In this document: positions 23,161 to 34,389 of the stretch, one piece after another
Layout: each line of letters opens with the position of its first letter
Numbering within the stretch: position 1 is the stretch's first letter
Assembly (NCBI GenBank): GCA_021397845.1
Contig: CM038051.1
Location: forward strand, 16,216,827-16,280,826
Source of the DNA: Areca catechu
Lineage: Eukaryota > Streptophyta > Magnoliopsida > Arecales > Arecaceae
Direction: 5' to 3'
Length of the DNA: 64,000 bases
Program-made: the position numbers and the translations under genes
Notes under the pieces: generated by a model
Told to the model about the DNA's origin: nothing
The model's database searches: none
What the model saw: the letters and a program-made list of their open reading frames with translations, nothing else

Positions 23161-24060
23161 TCACTTAGAGATGCAATGGTAAAAAGCACCTGAGTCTACA
23201 AACCACAAATCTGAGTTTGCCCCATCGCCGGCTGACAGGCACACATCCTCAAACTCATGCCGTATAGTACTCACAACATTTGCTTCCTGACCTTCTGACT
23301 TGCTCTCTGCATCTTTTTCTTTCTTCTTATCCCAACAATCCTTGCTTATGTGACCTTTCTTCCCGCAGTTCCAACACTTCATGTAAAATCTCCCTTTGGA
23401 CTTTCCTCTGCTCTTGGACCGGCCTTTCTCTGACTTCTTCCTCTCATGTGATCTTCCTCTGGTATCCACCATGAGTGCAGTACTTGTAGAAGTCACACCC
23501 ACAGTCTTTTTTCTCATCTCATCATTTAATATACAATAAACTGCATCATTGAATGTAAGGGTACCTGATATCGAGTTGCTGACTGTCATTACAAGATTGT
23601 CCTAGCTCTCTGGCAAGGAACACAAAAAAAGAAGAGCCCTGAAAGAATCATCAAAAGTGACAGAGACCGACTCCAATTGATTGATCATCGTATTGAACTC
23701 GTTCAGATGCTCCGTCACTGAACCATTCTCAGCCATCTTCAAATTGAAGAGCTTTTTCATAAGAAATATCTTGTTTGAGGTGGAAGGTTTTTCATACAGC
23801 TTTGTTAAAGCGGTCATCAAATCCACGGTGGTCTTTTCCTTTGCAATATTATACGCCACTTGAGGTGTCAACAACAATCTGATCGTGGCCATGGCTTTCC
23901 TATCCATAATCATCCAATCTGAGTCGCTCATTGAATCTGGCTTCTCCCCCTCCAATGGAAGGTAAAGATCCTTCTGATATAGGTAGCCCGCAATTTGCAT
24001 CCTCCGCCATCCGAAATTGTGACCATTAAATTTCTCGATTTTGATCTTGTCTTCTGCCAT
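23161..24060 (-). pseudogene. Copia gag and protease
   Basis: The ATG at 24060 starts MAEDKIKIEKFNGHNFGWRR, the copia gag N-terminus. The UBN2-type gag core follows (LMTALTKLYEKPS, NEFNTMINQLESV). In the same frame come the zinc knuckle CWNCGKKGHISKDC (CX2CX4HX4C) and the aspartic protease start LWFVDSGAFYHC. A TAG at 23602 replaces the Trp expected in LPESWDNL, so gag ends after 152 codons. This is a nucleocapsid and polyprotein processing region; it is not functional. Confidence 0.92.
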
Positions 24061-24115
24061 CTCTTTGTTGATTTATCCGACCGTAATAATATAAAGGAAT
24101 CTGGCTTTGATAATT

Positions 24116-24881
24116 TGAAAAGAAATGGAACAAAAAATTTCTTTAATAGGATCGCTATTAATACGGCCAAGCATGCAGTTGCGATATAATCAATAAGAAA
24201 TAAATAAATAAACAGAAAAATACAAGAAACATGAATCAAAACGAGCGAGAGATGAGGATTTTACGTGGTTCACCCAAACTGGGCTACGTCCACGGTGGCA
24301 TAGGATCTGCAAGGCTTCACTAAGAGTTGAATCATGTACAAGCCCTCAAAACACTCTCTCTTAGAAACTCTTTTAATCCTCTTAAAAGATTTCAGGATTT
24401 CTCTCAAATGCACCCGGAGGTACTCACAAAACCTCTCAGATATTTTCTCTAAAATCTCTCTCACAAGCCTCTCGAAAAACCTTTTTTTCATCAATAATCA
24501 TAAATCTTCACAACCTCTGTTTATATAGAGTACAAGAAACATGGCTCGTCGGCATCCAAGAACCCAAAAAACATAAAACTCTAGGTTCCCAATCTCCGTA
24601 GAAGACTTTTGGGAAGTTGGATGTCGCTGCACCAAAATTCGTGCATGCAGAAACGGAACCCAAAATTCGTACGCCCGTGCCCGCGTCTTCCGGCGTCCTG
24701 GCTCGTGCCTGCGCGCGTCCTGGCCTGCGCGCACCCGTGCGCGCGTCCTGGCCTGCGCGCACCCGTGCGCGCGTCCTACCCGCGTCCTGGCTCGTGCCTG
24801 CACGCGTCCTGGCCTGTGTACGTTGACCGGGGGTCTTCGATTTTGGAGCTTTCAGATGAGAAATAATCTCCATCTACAACA
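24116..24881 (-). repeat. 5' LTR of the copia element
   Basis: 766 bp, TG...CA on the plus strand (TGAAAAGAAATGGAAC to CCATCTACAACA). It is followed on the minus strand by the primer-binding site. The GCGCGCGTCCTGGCCTG repeat is expanded by one more copy than in the other LTR (24713-24790). Confidence 0.93.
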
Positions 24882-24886
24882 TACCT

Positions 24887-26050
24887 ATCCTTATCCCTTT
24901 CTTCTCGTCCAAGCAATACACAGCCTTGCTCGCATCTAAACCCGGTCAAACGAACTTAATTTCTTCCAATCAAGCTCGCACCCGGTTCTCCCACACAACT
25001 CTCCAACCACGAGCCATGCCTTGTGGGAGTCACGAACATGTCGGCATGGCTTGCTTGAGAAGCCACAACACTCATTCAATTCTCCATCTCACAAAATTAT
25101 CAAAGAGGAGAAGAAAATAACTCCGATCATTAAATAGAAAGACCAATTCATCCACGTCTCTTTGACAGCAAAGATCTCAAATATTTACTACATAACTCAT
25201 GATTTTTGGTCGCATGTACTGGAGAAATACTCTAGTCCACAGGAATACAGATTTATATTTTGTAAAAAGAAATAGATTCGGATCGTATCTTTTGCACGAA
25301 AGAATGACCGGTCTTCTTTCTTGATATCAACCATTGAAATATGTCTCGTATATATTTCAAAGCATTCCGAACTCTATTTTTTTTTTTTTTTTAAATTTGC
25401 CTGCACGGATCTTGTAGCGATCATTGCATGATTTAATTTTGAGAAAAGATGAATCATTCTTTTGCACAAAAGGTGATTAAAGGTAGATAACAAAGAGAGC
25501 AATATATTAAGATTATAGATAGAATTAAGAGGTTAGTGGCTACATGTCTTCCAAGACACTCTAGGGCGACCTTGGAGCTAAAAGGCTCACCCTCTTTCTG
25601 TGTCTCGTCTATCTAACCATCTCTCTCAGGGTGGTGAAATGTCTCTTACGAATCAGCTGGTTGCCCCATCCCTACTCAACCCCATTCTTTCTGTTTTTTT
25701 TTTTTTTTTAACTTAAGAGTTTGAAAAGAAAAAAAAAAAGAAAAAAAAAAAAGCAGTGCTGGAGAGGTTACAAGTCTCCTTCTACACACGTATACATAAC
25801 CTGACAATGCTTGAGAACGAAGAAACCTATTGATATTTGCTAGACTTGTTTTGTCTTTTTCTATTTTTTTCTTTATAGTCTTTCTTTTCTAAGGTGGTAG
25901 GATTATTAGGAGGTAACGGGGGCGGGGTTTCTTTTCTTCTGTTTTCACTCCATCTGACCCTGGGGAATGATGAGCAAAAGTGGAGAAGAATTCTTTTCCT
26001 TCCCAAAGATCAAGGAGAATTGAGGGAGGGGTTTGGGGAAGCGGACACCA
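24887..26050. other. Region upstream of the NAC gene, no gene seen
   Basis: Contains T and A homopolymers (25378-25392, 25695-25709, 25728-25752) and a block (25285-25380) related to 13655-13790 in inverse orientation. No coding signal. It should hold distal promoter sequence of the NAC gene. Confidence 0.4.
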
Positions 26051-26062
26051 AGATAGCTTTAA

Positions 26063-26070
26063 TATATAAG
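26063..26070 (+). promoter_or_regulatory. Candidate TATA box of the NAC gene
   Basis: TATATAAG lies about 190 bp before the NAC start codon, in TTTAATATATAAGAGCG. It is followed by a pyrimidine-rich leader (TCTTTTCCTTTCCC...), a common arrangement in plant promoters. Inferred leader length is about 165 nt. Confidence 0.55.
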
Positions 26071-26239
26071 AGCGACCAAGTTTCTGTCTTCTTTTCCTTT
26101 CCCATTCTTTTCTTTTCTTTTTATCCTTTTCTTTCCCTCCCCGATCTTTTACGTATCGGTCTTCTCGGTCCTTTGGCTCTTCGAATTCTGGTGAGGAGGG
26201 TGAGGCCCGTCCTCCAAGGAGGGTTTAAGCTTGGTGGGT

Positions 26240-26290
26240 ATGAGAGGTATAAGGAAGAAAGATGGCATGGTGCAACAGCTGCGACGATGA
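26240..26290 (+). promoter_or_regulatory. Upstream ORF overlapping the NAC start
   Basis: An ATG at 26240 opens a 16-codon frame ([16 protein letters not shown]) that ends with TGA at 26290, 29 nt inside the NAC coding region and out of frame with it. Ribosomes that initiate there would bypass the NAC start. Whether it is in the mRNA depends on the true transcription start. Confidence 0.5.
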
Positions 26291-29200
26291 TCGCATGATC
26301 GAGAGGAGCTCGGGTTCTTCGTCGAGACTTATCTGCAAGAAATCTTACGCAAACGCCATCGAGACCTGCCCTTCATGCGGCCACCACATCCAATACGAGG
26401 AGCAGGTGACACCAATACCTTTCTTCTCAAAAATTTGAATTTTTTTTTTTCCCGAATATTTTCTTCATAAATTTGAAGCACGGTGGTGACACGTATCATC
26501 ATGATTCATGTCATTTTCTGCTCATAAGTTATATATATTAGGGTACTATTTGTGGAATCTTATGATGATATCTTCTTACTTTCTCAAATTAAAAAAAAAT
26601 AAAATAAAAGAAGAATTTTCTTAAAAAAGAAGAATATATAATTATGTTGTTTGTAATGTTGCATGAGAAAATAATAATAATAATAATAATAATAATAAAG
26701 GAATTACATGAAAATAAATAACATATATGAGTGATATTAATTGGCGTGGACGTGCTCAGGCTCCGGCTTCTGCCATCCAAGATTTGCCTGGGCTGCCTGC
26801 TGGTGTTAAGTTCGATCCAACCGACCAGGAGCTTCTCGAGCACTTGGAGGGGAAGGCGAGGCCAGATTCACAAAAGCTTCACCCTCTCATTGATGAGTTT
26901 ATTCCTACAATCGAAGGCGAGAATGGGATTTGTTACACCCACCCAGAGAGACTCCCGGGTAATTATATATTATCTCTGTTATTATAGATCTTCATGATAT
27001 GCCTACGAAATAAATCTTTAAAATTTCTTGGCCAACAATTTCATATGTTAATTATTATGTTAGTGTTATATTTTTACGATATGAATATTAATTGATAAGG
27101 ATAGTCATACCTAACAAGCATGCTCATCTTCATATATGCATGGTCCAACAAGCTCGCGTGTACGTGCTTGAGCAATGATTCAAGATATATATATATATAT
27201 ATATATATATGAAGGGAATACTTTATTTCCCACTAGCCTTGGTGCCAAAAATGAATGGTGGAGAACCGAAATCTAGAATCCACACCATTAGTCCTGATTC
27301 ACAAAAAAGAAGAAGAAGAAGAAGAAAAAGAAGATTTATTGTGTTGTGTTTGAGAAGTGCTTAAAGATGAACCTGATCTTCTTGATGATGGCTGAACAGC
27401 ATCCGAGCTGAAGAAGAAATTTTCTCATATATGGTGCTCAAAATTTTGTCAAATAGCATAAAAGATGGGAGCCTTCAATTAAAAGGCCTATGATATATTT
27501 TAGCACCAGATTGAACATCATGACTATGGTGGCTGTGGCGTGGAAGTAATAAAATTAATTATTAATTTGCAGCCCGCTGTGACTTGTTAGGATGGACTTG
27601 CATAAATTGGAAAAACTAGAATTCCATATATGCCAGCAGGAACCATATTTTCTTATAGTATAATTATTGGACTTTAGGGCTGCTTTGGGTTTCCTAAAAG
27701 AATATAATGGAACTATATCCTTCTTGATTAAAAAAAAAAAAAATTCAGATTATACCAAGTATTTTTGAGTAATAAGTTGTATGAAGCATGATCTAACCAA
27801 AATGGATTGTATATATTGGGGATTTTTCTAATGGTCACTACCTCTCTCCTTGGCAACTAAAGGTTCCATATTTGAGTTTTTGTGGGTGCATCTCCAAAAA
27901 TTTGAATTTAGATAATTTTAGCATAGGCTAATTTCTCTCGCTTTCTCTAAAAAGATAAAAATTTATATTTTAAAAGGCTAGGTCATAAGAGGTCTTCATC
28001 CCTTTGACTCAATAAATTTACTAATAAATTAAACTTGTAAACCTTTCATTAAATCCTTTGGAATAGTTTGAAATTAGGCATCTTGCAAGATAAAAATTTA
28101 ATATTGGTTTTTCGAATACTATCCATGATAGATTTTTATAAGACTATATAAACTTTTCTGTTATGAAATATTTAATTTATAAGAACTTTACTATAACTTG
28201 ACATCCTAATTTCTTTTTCATTCGTCCGGTTGTTCTCGTGCAATCTACTCCATAATGTCTAAAAATTATAAGAAAATATGGGTAAGCTAAAGCATAGTAA
28301 ATAACTTTTACCTTTAACTAGATCAAGCAAATCGTGCATATAATATTAATTTTATAATATAAGTTTTTTGTCATAAATAAAGTATACTAATAAATCGATG
28401 AATATCCAATACAAAATATGTCTTTTAATATAAATTTCAAAATATTTAATGTATTAGATCAAGAGAAATTTTTTTCAAATCAACGTAGATAAAGCATCAA
28501 CTCTACTAATTATTATGATTTTGGTTAATTACGATCGATCCACGACAAGCTCTAAAAAAATAAACTTTTGATTATAACATATAGTCAATCAATATACGTC
28601 AATAATTGTCTCACCAGAGGTTCAAAAAGAAACTAACCCTTAAACCACATAGATAACATACTTGAAATAGCATATACCAATGATTATCCTATTAATATTG
28701 TCCGAAAAGAAATTAGCTCCTGACCATAACATGACATCATTTAGTATGTACTAATGATCGCTCCATTGAAGGTCCACAAAAACTAGATATTGAACTGTGT
28801 AATCATAGTTAAACTATAGAGCAATATCACAAATAATTAAATCAACATATTTATTAACATAATAAAATTTAGTTCATGCCTATGTAAATCATGTCCTGCT
28901 TAATCTCATATTTAAAATTCATTTTTATGTAGATGTGTATATGATATTTAATTAAATATAAACATTTGCATAGATAATATCCATAATTTAATTTTCAAAA
29001 TAATGCAAATAACAAATAAGCAATATAAATTTATGAATCAAATCATGTGCATGATTAAAATATTAGGAGTAGAGATAAAATAAAGATCAATTTATAAATA
29101 CCAAAAATATCTTTAATTAGGTTATGCATGATCTAAATAGAGCATGTTTGATAATTAATAAAAAAGATGATAATTTAAAATCTAGATCATTCTCTAAGTT

Positions 29201-30179
29201 TACAAGGTAAATTATGGACTTCTTCATCCAAAATCTTTCTAGATCAATGTTGGGACTTCAAATCTATAGATCAGCGACCATTTTCTAGGTATACGTGTCG
29301 AGCATAAACCTAGCCCTAGGTGTACCTATAATTCTTTGATCCAAGTAGGATCGATACTCCTCACTCATGTTTTATATAGTGTATTTAAGGGCAAGGGTGG
29401 CCCACCCCAGGATTTTATAAATACTTGAGGAAAGAAAGAAAGAGAAAGAGAGAGCATGAGAGAAAGATATGGTATAGAGGGAGGATGGTTCGATCATCGA
29501 GAAAAAATAGAGATGTTAGTGGTTGGGTTTTTTTTTTTTTTTTTTTTTTTTTGATGAACAAAAAGAAAAGGGGAGAATAAATTCCCGTCATAACTATCCT
29601 CACTGGGCCCCTTCCTTGCCAAACCAAGTTCGATGCGGGCCACATTTTTCGCTTGCCCTTTCCATCCGAAGGTGAGTACGTCAGCCTGATCCCACTAAAG
29701 TGTTGGAATGCTCCTCCCGCACCCAGTCACGTGTCCCAGAAAAAATTTTTGGATTTAATTGAGTAACGTGTATGACTCAAACCTCGAATCCGTGATCGGG
29801 GGGACAAAGTGCCTATCAACTGCGCTACCATCTTAGTGGTTAGTGGTTGGGCCTTTGGTCACCATCTATAGTACAACCATTAGCCATTGAGAGGGAAAAA
29901 TTAAAGGGGGTTGAGATGAGGGAAAAATTAAAGGAGGTTGAGAGGAGCCTTGAAAGGTAGTGGTGTCGATGAAACATCATGGCCTTTTACCGTCATTCTT
30001 AGGATCGTAGAAGGAAGTAAAACCACAAAATAACAAAGAAGAACAGGAAAGGAAGCCTTGTTGGCTGGGAGCTTCAATGAGAGTGAAGTGGACCTGTAAG
30101 GCAAGAGATATCAACCTTATTGGGTGGAAAGGGAGAGAAGGGAATGAGATGTAATCAAGTAGAGTGCGACGAGGGTAAG

Positions 30180-30212
<33 letters not shown>

Positions 30213-31565
30213 GGAGGTCGATCATAGCTGACTTGTAATGAGCCTTGATGTTCGTGCCATTATTTTTAACAAATACTGTACTTTTTGATGGACACCACAA
30301 TTCCCGGCAAGCACTGCATGTAATCTAATGACACCCCAAGTCCGGTCAGCTATTTGAGCAAAATAAAGATATCTCCTATTTTGTTTCAAAATAGGAGATG
30401 CCTTTTTCCTTCAACAAAATTTAAATTAAAATTAGTAATTTATTTACCAACTTTTTTTTTGGAGTGAAATCGGTAAACATTAATAGATCATTTACTGAAT
30501 TTATTTGAAACCGGTAATTTATTTGCCGACTCTAACTTATAGCTCACCCAGTTGGACAGGCTTATACATCATGTCTACGAGCATCGCTTTACTATAAGAA
30601 AATTTGAACATATATATTATAGTCATGACATCTCTCGTGCAATTAACAAAATACCATAACCTTCTAAATAAGGAGTCATACTATATATTTATTTTCACAG
30701 ATCATATAATCGATCCGATGGAAACTTCTATGAATGTCTTTTAAATTAAAATGCAGAAATAAAATTACAGTTTATACTTAATCAAGGCGTGCGGGTTTCA
30801 TTCATCAAGAGGGGAATATCCAAGACAAAATAACCAATAACCTAGTCTAAATTTATTTTCACCATGCATGATGATCAAATATACAAAATTCTCATTACAT
30901 TTTTTTCGTTAAAATTCATAACAAATGTCAATTAATCTCGATTCTATTTTTCAAATTTAAATCACCTTCCATGACTAGATTCTGAATCCATGATATATAT
31001 TATGTGCTCCATTTTTTTTTCTACAGGAGTGAACAGGGATGGTCTAATTAGACACTTCTTCCATCGCCCTTCCAAGGCATACACGACGGGAACTAGGAAG
31101 CGAAGGAAAGTGTCTACCGACGAGCATGGAGGTGAGACAAGGTGGCACAAAACTGGCAAGACAAGACCGGTGGTCGCAGGTGGGAGGCTGAAGGGGTACA
31201 AGAAGATACTGGTCCTCTACACCAACTATGGCAAACAGCAAAAACCTGAGAAAACTAATTGGGTGATGCACCAATACCACCTGGGCTCGGATGAGGAAGA
31301 AAAAGATGGCGAGTTGGTAGTGTCGAAGGTATTCTACCAGACGCAACCAAGACAATGTGGCTCTGCCACGAAGGCTACGGTTCGAGGAAAATCTAAAGAT
31401 CTAAACAATGACGACAATCCTGTCCTCAAGGATGCGAGCATTGTAGATTACTATAATTCATCACTGATCAACTATAACCAGCAAGGTGGGCACGATAGAG
31501 CAAGCTCACCTCATCTGATACCCAATTTCGCTGTACATGCCGGTGGAACTTCCTTTCTTCCCTAA
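26262..31565 (+). CDS. NAC073: NAC domain transcription factor, SND2/SND3 (NAC073/NAC010) group
   Basis: A plant NAC factor of the group that activates secondary-wall (cellulose, lignin) genes in fibres; acts in the nucleus. Three exons give 293 residues: 26262-26405, 26760-26958 and 31027-31565. All introns are GT-AG. Exon 1 encodes [12 protein letters not shown] and the cysteine-rich TCPSCGHHI typical of this group. Exon 2 starts the NAC domain with [20 protein letters not shown] and [11 protein letters not shown]. Exon 3 has [43 protein letters not shown] (about 191-201) and [14 protein letters not shown], then a divergent activation tail. The start is in an excellent context (AAGATGG). 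Length is near that of Arabidopsis SND2 (about 300). Intron 1 is 354 bp; intron 2 is 4068 bp and contains a SINE and simple repeats. SND2 versus SND3 cannot be decided by eye. No disabling change was seen. Confidence 0.93.
26670..26698. repeat. (AAT)n microsatellite in NAC intron 1
   Basis: About nine to ten ATA units ending just before the branch and acceptor region of intron 1. Confidence 0.9.
27186..27211. repeat. (AT)13 microsatellite in NAC intron 2
   Basis: An uninterrupted run of AT dinucleotides in the large intron. Confidence 0.9.
27212..29525. other. NAC intron 2, AT-rich part
   Basis: No gene inside. Around 28570-28810 three weak copies of a 70-90-bp unit share AATGATyrTcYyATTrA...GTCC...AAAAGAAA. 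This may be an old element; too degenerate to classify. Confidence 0.4.
29531..29850 (-). mobile_element. SINE inside NAC intron 2
   Basis: A T-run (29529-29552, the poly(A) tail of a minus-strand element) is followed by AAAAAGAAAAGGGGAGAATAAA, TTCCATCCGAAGGTGAGTACG and CGAATCCGTGATCGGGG. On the minus strand the 5' end reads ACCACTAAGATGGTAGCGCA then GTTGATAG (A-box-like). GGATTCGAGGTTTGAGTC (B-box-like) follows about 35 nt on. This is the layout of a tRNA-derived SINE of about 310 bp. It closely matches the copy at 32560-32878. Confidence 0.72.
30180..30212. repeat. (GT)n(AT)n microsatellite in NAC intron 2
   Basis: A GT run grades into an AT run, ending at ATATATAGGAGG. Confidence 0.85.
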
Positions 31566-32550
31566 GTGGACACAAGTAATCCTTCTTTTTTGCTTGCATG
31601 TAATAAAAGAAAGCAGTACCGAAGATGGAGGACGCAAGGAAACACGTCTGGGCCGGATCGATGCATGGGGGCCGGGGGTGGTATTTCTTTACACTGGTGA
31701 ATAAATTTTAACCCGAGTTTAAACCTCGTACATATAAGCTAGTGATAGCTCTCAACTTATACTCGAGAAGGGAATTCCTTGGAATAGCTAGGAGATCCAT
31801 CAAGAATAAGACCGCCAGCTTTTGCCTCAGATGCCGCAAAAAGAGTGCAACTTATAACATTTGTATGTTCTGGAGGAGAGAGTGGGAGATAGAGTACTCT
31901 TTACATGTTCATAGGGGTATCATACTAGCTATCATGGCAGTTTTGTTTTGTGCTGCCATGAAGTTGTAAGATATGGAAAGTGACAATAGATAGAAGGCAT
32001 TAGTTGGACTTATTTTCCTGCCTTTAACTTGGCTATAGTTTTTTTTTTTTTTTTCCTTTCTTTCTTTTGTAATGATTAATTGATTATTGGATGATGCAAG
32101 CTTGCAAAGCCTGGAGGGCTTTGGTTTCATAAATCTGAGGCAGCTTGTCTCGGTCTTTCACGCTCTTATGGGGTTAAAGAAGACTGACAAAAGCGATCCG
32201 AGAGAAGAAAAAGAAGATGCTGTAATCATCACAGGCAAAGTCTGTATGATTGATCCATTCAGGTGAAGCAGGCTAATTAATGGCCATGGAGCATTCTTCT
32301 TATAAATTTAGAACACCTACCGTAAACACAGGATGCAGAAATCCCCTAACAATATATTGCAAGCAAAGCAACGATATATATGAAGCAAATATAAACCAAT
32401 GATCAAACCAATGTTTTGGTGAAACGCATTTATCTCTTCATTTAAGCTTCATCTTGATATTCCATGTTATATTGATGGGCTCTTGGTGTAATTATCATTA
32501 TTGCTTGTAATTTTTTTTGGGTACAACCTACAACGGTAACGCTGTCTGAT
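31566..32550. other. Downstream of the NAC gene, no further gene
   Basis: TAATAAAAG at about 31602 is a plausible poly(A) signal 35-45 nt after the NAC stop. The open frame 31742-31969 lacks family resemblance. T-runs occur at 32040-32055. Confidence 0.45.
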
Positions 32551-32559
32551 TTTTTTATT

Positions 32560-32878
32560 TTTTATTTATTTTTTGATAAAACAAAAGGATAGGAGGGAAT
32601 AAACCCCGGTGTTAGCTCCCCCATCGGGTCTCCGGCCCGTTAGACGATTGTTCGATACGGACTACATATTTTTTTCCGTACCCTCCCCACCAACTGGTCA
32701 GTACGTCAGTCTAATCTCACTACAGTGCCGGAGTATCAGTCGCTCCGTCCCCCAGTCACATGCATCCAAAAATTCGGAATTTAATCGAGTTATCTAAGGG
32801 ATCATGCATCGAACCCGTGACTGGAGAGAGGTGGAGCCGCGCTTTTACCAACCACGTTACCACCATAGTGGTGTAACA
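32560..32878 (-). mobile_element. SINE, best preserved copy
   Basis: On the minus strand it starts ACCACTATGGTGGTAACGTG then GTTGGTAAAAGCGC (A box), followed by CACGGGTTCGATGCATG (B box). The body contains GTGAGATTAGACTGACGTAC and GGGTTTATTCCCTCCTATCC, with a TTTTGTTTTATCAAAAAATA tail. Promoter boxes, size and 3' A-rich tail fit a tRNA-derived SINE. Confidence 0.75.
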
Positions 32879-32976
32879 ATGTCTGATTGCTAGATCTTTT
32901 CTCCTCCTGTCATATAATTATTTAACTCAGACAAAGGAACCCCACATAATACAATGATAGATCGTACTTTGATTTT

Positions 32977-33293
32977 TTTACATGTATACCCTTTTAAGTA
33001 TAAAAAATTACATGGATACCTTCGTATATAAAGTTGCTATTTGCATGTGTGCTCTTATTAAATACTTATTATATATATATAATTTTATTTTTCTTTCTTT
33101 TTTTGTACATATACCCATAGCATTTAACATCGCTAAAAAATAAATGGTTTTAAAATTAAAATGGCTTTAATATCCTTATAAATAAATATGCAATTTTTAT
33201 TTTTTTAAGGATATACATGCAAGCAGTAACTTTATAAGGACATCCATATAATTTTGTATATGTAGAAAGGTATACACTAAAAAATATTAAAAA
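32977..33293. mobile_element. MITE with hairpin structure
   Basis: ACATGTATACCC ... ATTACATGGATACC ... AAAGTTGCTATTTGCATGT at the left is mirrored by ACATGCAAGCAGTAACTTT ... GGACATCCATATAATTTTGT ... GGTATACAC at the right. The inverted arms are about 75 bp with a short non-coding middle. Superfamily unknown. Confidence 0.65.
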
Positions 33294-33439
33294 TTGGGTC
33301 ATATATTTAAATAGTTATTCAATATTCCAACTTGATCAAGTTAAGATTTTAAACAAGTAAAAATTGTCAGTATATTTGATTTTTTTTGAATTATCAATTT
33401 AATTTAAAAATATGGAAGATTCGGTTTTAATCATTTTTC

Positions 33440-33690
33440 TAATATATATTTTTTAAATGTATATCCTTGTAAACTTTTCTTTTTGCATGCCTATCCTAAG
33501 GATATTTTAGTCATATTAATTTTAAAATATGTTTTAACAATATTAGATGGTATGGGTACATATGCAAAAAAGAAATAAAAAAATTATATACACACAAAAC
33601 AAGTATTGTAAGAGGATATGCATGTAAATAATGAATTTATGAGGGTATTCATGTAATTTTGTAGATTTATGAGGGTATATGTACAAAAAA
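33440..33690. mobile_element. Second copy of the same MITE family
   Basis: ATGTATATCCTTGTAAAC ... TTTTGCATGCCTATCC on the left pairs with GGATATGCATGTAAATAATG ... GAGGGTATTCATGTAATTTT and GAGGGTATATGTAC on the right. It is diverged from the neighbouring copy. Confidence 0.55.
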
Positions 33691-34384
33691 AAAAAAAAAA
33701 AACCTATTATAAAAAATCAAACCTTAGAAAAACCAAACAATCAAGAATACTTTTATCCATTATCATATTATTTTATCATCTTAAATTGTATAATATTTTA
33801 CTATATCTTGGTATGCTATCATGATAATATTTTATTTCGTTGTAATAAATATCTAATATACTACAAGATTAGAAATTATAATAATGTTAATATTATATAA
33901 TAATAGCATTTCATTTTATTAATAATAAAATTATTGTATCTTGTTAATTGTAATAATTGTTTGCTAGCTATTAATTTTATACAAAATATCACTATGCCAT
34001 TATTTTATTATTATATTTCTTAAATGATGCAATATAAAATATAAGATAGTACTCTTAAGTGTTGATGTTATATTAAAATATTAATATTAATCATATAGAA
34101 CATATTATGATATAATTGAAGAGTGATCTTAATGATAGAAAAGGACACTAAGATATGAAATCATCAACGAGCGAGCAACAGCGAAATTGCCTAATGAACA
34201 CATTAATTTTGCTAAATATCTTAGCTAATGAACATATTAATTGCGCTAAATATCATGTTTTTATCTACTCCCCTATTTCATTAGTCATCAATATGTGAGC
34301 ACAATATGTAAGAGAGAGAAAGCCTAACCAGAATGTCTATGGCCATTCAATTAACAGAACCTCACTAAGTATTTGTTATCATTA
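33691..34384. other. AT-rich, no gene seen
   Basis: Extremely AT-rich DNA between the MITEs and the gypsy element. Nothing recognised. Confidence 0.5.
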
Positions 34385-34389
34385 TTACT
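34385..34389. repeat. Target site duplication TTACT (left) of the gypsy element
   Basis: TTACT at 34385-34389 is repeated at 44139-44143, immediately outside the two LTRs. Confidence 0.88.

Larger units (their letters stand above)
18100..24881 (-). mobile_element. Ty1/copia LTR retrotransposon, defective
   Basis: A complete-ended copia element on the minus strand, with two 766-bp LTRs and TSD TACCT. Its gene order is gag, protease, integrase, RT, RNase H (the copia order). A primer-binding site (24104-24115, minus, degenerate ATTATCAAAGC resembling the initiator-Met tRNA complement TGGTATCAGAGC) follows the 5' LTR. A polypurine-like tract precedes the 3' LTR (about 18866-18885). A 1942-bp solo LTR splits it. 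Without that insert the element is about 4.8 kb. It is dead: many nonsense codons, one frameshift and a large RT/RNase H deletion. The two LTRs differ at roughly one site in ten over the first 200 bp compared by eye, mostly C/T and A/G changes, so the insertion is old. Confidence 0.93.

Noticed and set aside
29820..29850. A possible tRNA gene suggested by GGTAGCGCAGTTGATAG and GGATTCGAGG on the minus strand
   Set aside because: The boxes belong to a SINE copy repeated elsewhere; no tRNA cloverleaf with acceptor pairing is apparent and an A-rich SINE body follows.
31044..31355. A 103-codon frame antisense to NAC exon 3
   Set aside because: Shadow of the NAC exon; the plus strand encodes the conserved NAC motifs.
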